A DNA stretch of 32,102 nucleotides from NCBI GenBank assembly GCA_001579985.1, contig LRSR01008158.1, forward strand, positions 1 through 32,102, written 5' to 3'. Made by a program: the position numbers and the translations under genes. The notes beneath the pieces were generated by a model. The model saw nothing but the letters and a program-made list of their open reading frames with translations. It had not been told where the DNA came from and made no database searches. Source of the stretch: Hypsibius dujardini. Lineage: Eukaryota > Tardigrada > Eutardigrada > Parachela > Hypsibiidae. Positions 29,331-32,102 of the stretch are shown one piece after another. Positions within the stretch are counted from its first letter, which is position 1; each line of letters begins with the position of its first letter.

Positions 29331-30929
29331 TCTGTTATATGGGACGAGACTATTGGAAGCTTCTTCAATTCCTTCAAATCTTTTTGTGCCATGAAAAAGT
29401 AATGAGTAAACCATTTAACCATTTACTGGGCTGTCCTATCTTGTGCACATACTATTGCACAGCATGGTGCGCGCTGTCTGCGGTCGGCGACTGGAATAGG
29501 TTCCTGCTGTTCAATCCGCTAGAACAAGTACAGATCAGCATAACAATATTAACAAAAATCGAAATCCTGTGTTCCAGTCAATAATTTGAATAGGCAACAA
29601 CTTGTCACAGAAAATGAATCTTGTCACGGAAATGGCAAATAGTTACATACAAACTCTAGAACCTATTCAAAGGTCTATCCATCACACCAACAGGAGTTAG
29701 GAACCGTAATAGTAACAGGTGTAGTGGCGATGTTTCCATACGGGCCGGACGCAGAAGCAGTCACCGAATATGTGCCTGCAAAACGCAGTGGATACAGCGT
29801 CCTAATCTCCCCAGATCGGCCGGGTAGTTTGTCTCACAATTTCCCTGATGTCTAGTCTGGCAGGTGAGAAACATTAAACGGTGTGCTCTTGTGTGATCTT
29901 AATTTTTCTCTGCGTCTATTATTTGTGCTAGGTTGGCTATTACCCGATTGATCGATTGCGTCCTCCATCTTTGGGATCCAAAATGACGTGTCCCGCCCCC
30001 TCCGCACCCCCAGCCATATAAAGGGTGGTTGGGCAGGCATAAATTTTTAGAGATTGTACATGTGAAACTTTGCCTTGAGAGCGGGTGGGCTAGGGGGTTG
30101 GGCAAGAGTACAAGATTTTCATCCTGTTCATATGCTAATGCTTGCTCGCCCCTCAGTGGGTAGGTGGGTAGGTGGGTAAGTGGGGAGGGATAGTTGAAAC
30201 TTTTTGCTTGCCATCCTCTTTCTTGGGCGGTTGTCCGACCGCCCAAGCATGATGCAGTTTGGGTTTGCTCCATATAAATCCACGTCACACGTACATTGTG
30301 TGGCCATGGGAGGGCCTGCCTCTCTGGTAATGTTCTCATGGCCTTTTTGTTTCGCATTCTTAACGGGTTTTCGTCAGTATGTCAGTAATTAGGGGGTAAG
30401 ATGATTCAGTAGTCCGTGTGCTGGGTAATTTAAATGTGTTGTTCAGAGGCGCGTTTCGATTACAAGGGGATAGCAACCCAAGCAACTCCCCTCTGGGCGT
30501 CCCTGGGGTCTAACAGGGTTGTAGACTCCGGAACTGCGATTCGGTCCCAAATCTTCATCCGGATGAAATCATTTATCTATCTATCAGTTAAAGACTTTTT
30601 TCCCCTCAAAAAATAATTTCGTCCCAATACATATACAAGATAAACTCGTTTCCTGTCATACGATCAATCGAAATCAACGATTCGCTAGTTATATTGAAAC
30701 ACTATCCTGTTGCTCCTGTAGAATACTATAGATTCGAAGTAATTTTGCAAACTATTACTAGACTAATAAAGCTTAATTTGATAAAACTAAAAGTGACGGG
30801 AGTAAGTCGTAGCAGAACGAAGCAGATAGAACAAGGAACGGAACGAACAAACCAGTTAAGTTTGCTCAGTCTGGACAGCGTCTAAAGGCATTGAAGAGTC
30901 AAGCTGCATAAGCAAAAATGTAAAGTTAC
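29331..30929. other. Intergenic region with one possible terminal exon
   Basis: A plus-strand frame from 29694 (after ACCAACAG) to the TAG at 29853-29855 encodes 53 residues of protein-like sequence starting ELGTVIVTGVVAMFPYGPD and ending SLSHNFPDV. It might be a last exon or a fragment; no partner exon or family was recognised. A GGTGGGTA simple repeat lies at about 30156-30190. The longer frames over 29899-30357 have compositions set by simple repeats and are not called. Confidence 0.35.
30156..30190. repeat. GGTGGGTA simple repeat
   Basis: About four units of GTGGGTAG-type sequence, G-rich on the plus strand, with a nearby GGGTGGGCTAGGGGGTTGGG tract at about 30081. G-quadruplex formation is possible in principle. 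Confidence 0.7.
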
Positions 30930-31726
30930 TCATGATGTGGAGGTCGTAGTGTTCCCAATCGCTCGGGTAATTATAGACCGCATTTCGAAGACTGAGGGTA
31001 AACTGTACGATCTGCTTTTGGAGCTGATTTCGATCACTACGACGAGGTATGTCACCAACAGGCCAATCACCTGAAATACGAGTTGTTAAAGTTCCATAAA
31101 AATTGCCGTGTTGAGTGTTGTTTATTACGGTTAGTATAAAATGTTTGTTCATGAGGATGAGCCCCCAACAGGACAGCGTCACAGGGACATCATGAAGTCG
31201 CTGTAAAGTAACCTTTATGTCTCTCTTGAGATCCTTATCGGTGATTGATCCCTGGAGACGTTTCTACACTTCCGGGACGCAGGAAGATGCCTGTCGAAGC
31301 AGATGATCCCGTTTCAGCAACAGGAATAAAGGCTTATCATTTATTTGATTTATCTTGGGATTCAAGTAGGCAGCCAAAACAACACGACTGATCAGCACAT
31401 TTATAGTGCCAATTGAATACGTCGTGTAGATCATTATTTCGGTCGACGTCTGGGTCATTTAGAGTCCCATGGCGGCTTCCATTTGACTGGAACTGATCAG
31501 GCTGCTGATAAATGACGTCACAAAGACAAGGCCTGCCGCAGTGAAGAGCAACGAGGGAGAGAAAATAAGGTCGAACTGTCCGACTAATTTCGAGAGCTTG
31601 TAATGTCTTTCAAGTAGCCCACGCATAGTAGAGTCAGCTGTTGTTTATTCGCTTCGAACGGTCTTCGTTTCGGTGGTTAATCTGCCGAACTGTAAACCCA
31701 TGGCGCCGCATGTGATCACCACTAGG
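30930..31726 (-). pseudogene. Gustatory-receptor-like pseudogene related to Gr-C (3' three exons)
   Basis: Minus-strand exon relics are 31726-31354, 31290-31129 and 31070-30930. The last two have exactly the lengths of Gr-C exons 3 and 4 (162 and 141 bp), and the protein is closely alike (LVVITCGAMGLQFGRL, VTLQRLHDVPVTLSCWGL, NKHFILT, VIGLLVTYLVVVIEIS). It is broken: TAA replaces a Lys codon after VRSE, a second TAA replaces Tyr in MGLY, TAG replaces Leu in VPELY, one Leu codon is deleted near SPSLL, and the exon 2 donor GT has become AT (CCCAAG|ATAAAT). The final exon is intact and still open. The first exon would lie beyond the right edge. Several breaks in otherwise well-kept sequence point to a fairly young pseudogene; sequencing error cannot explain all of them. 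Confidence 0.85.
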
Positions 31727-32102
31727 CTAAAAGGGATAATAATTATGTAATTGTTCTTCTTTAATGTCAACACTGTATTACACATCTGGCGAAAACGTTC
31801 AACTAACCAAGTTAAAACCAAAACCAAAAATCAAAATCGAACAGACTTGTAATTTTAACTTACTAGGAAAGTAATGGAGATTTTCCCTCCCGATCGGCGT
31901 GAGTTTTTTTTTACAAACAGCTGCCTATTTATCGTGATTTATCATTGGGGTCTCCGCGTGGAAATCACATTACCGGTTTCAGAAAAGAATAAGGCAGAAA
32001 AAGACTTCCCAGCGAGGTTGTGCTGTGAACACGTGCTTGATTGATTGAAAGCTCAATATTTTCCTTGATTTCCACTGTAAAAAATGTAGATTTTGAAACA
32101 TG
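31727..32102. other. Upstream intron sequence of the Gr pseudogene
   Basis: By comparison with Gr-C, whose intron 1 is 865 bp, this stretch should be the first intron of the pseudogene. It is AT-rich and shows no receptor-like coding sequence up to the window edge. Confidence 0.5.

Noticed and set aside
29899-30357. 152-codon minus-strand frame
   Set aside because: It spans GGTGGGTA simple repeats and C-rich tracts, with no start context, domain or splice partner.

Overview
This is a window of animal nuclear DNA. The genes are split by short GT-AG introns (most 86-110 bp, a few 0.4-2 kb), intergenic space is 1-3 kb and littered with small inverted-repeat elements, and there is no operon structure. 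The gene content is invertebrate: gustatory-receptor-like seven-transmembrane proteins, divergent rhodopsin-class GPCRs, an SUEL/rhamnose-binding-type lectin domain, and an intronless gene of a mainly microbial family. The mix resembles a tardigrade genome (for example Hypsibius), but that is inference. The single 'n' at position 118 indicates a draft assembly.

Layout. 247-1858 (+): two-exon rhodopsin-like GPCR. 1859-4203: repeats. 4204-5734 (-): three-exon gustatory-receptor-like gene (here Gr-A). 5735-8344: MITE-like elements and a GGAC-type simple repeat. 8345-8893 (+): single-exon protein with a permuted-papain (LRAT/PPPDE-type) His/Cys signature. 9100-9514: inverted-repeat element. 9997-13887 (-) and 14655-17951 (+): two four-exon Gr-like genes (Gr-B, Gr-C) arranged head to head. 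17952-19944: dispersed and degenerate tandem repeats. 19945-24282 (+): four-exon peptide-receptor-like GPCR, whose third intron carries an unidentified ORF and two foldback elements. 24347-25627 (-): four-exon lectin-domain gene, convergent with that GPCR and 64 bp from it. 25628-28901: repeats, including a TA-flanked MITE. 28902-29330 (+): intronless DUF6623-like gene. 30930-31726 (-): Gr-like pseudogene related to Gr-C, with in-frame stops and a lost splice donor; its 5' end lies outside the window.

The main theme is a chemosensory/receptor neighbourhood: three apparently intact Gr-like genes plus one dead copy. They share the two 3' phase-0 introns but differ in their 5' intron. Two rhodopsin-class GPCRs lie in the same region. 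Exon models were built by hand from frame, splice consensus and paralogue comparison, and no database was searched. Element boundaries were estimated by eye.
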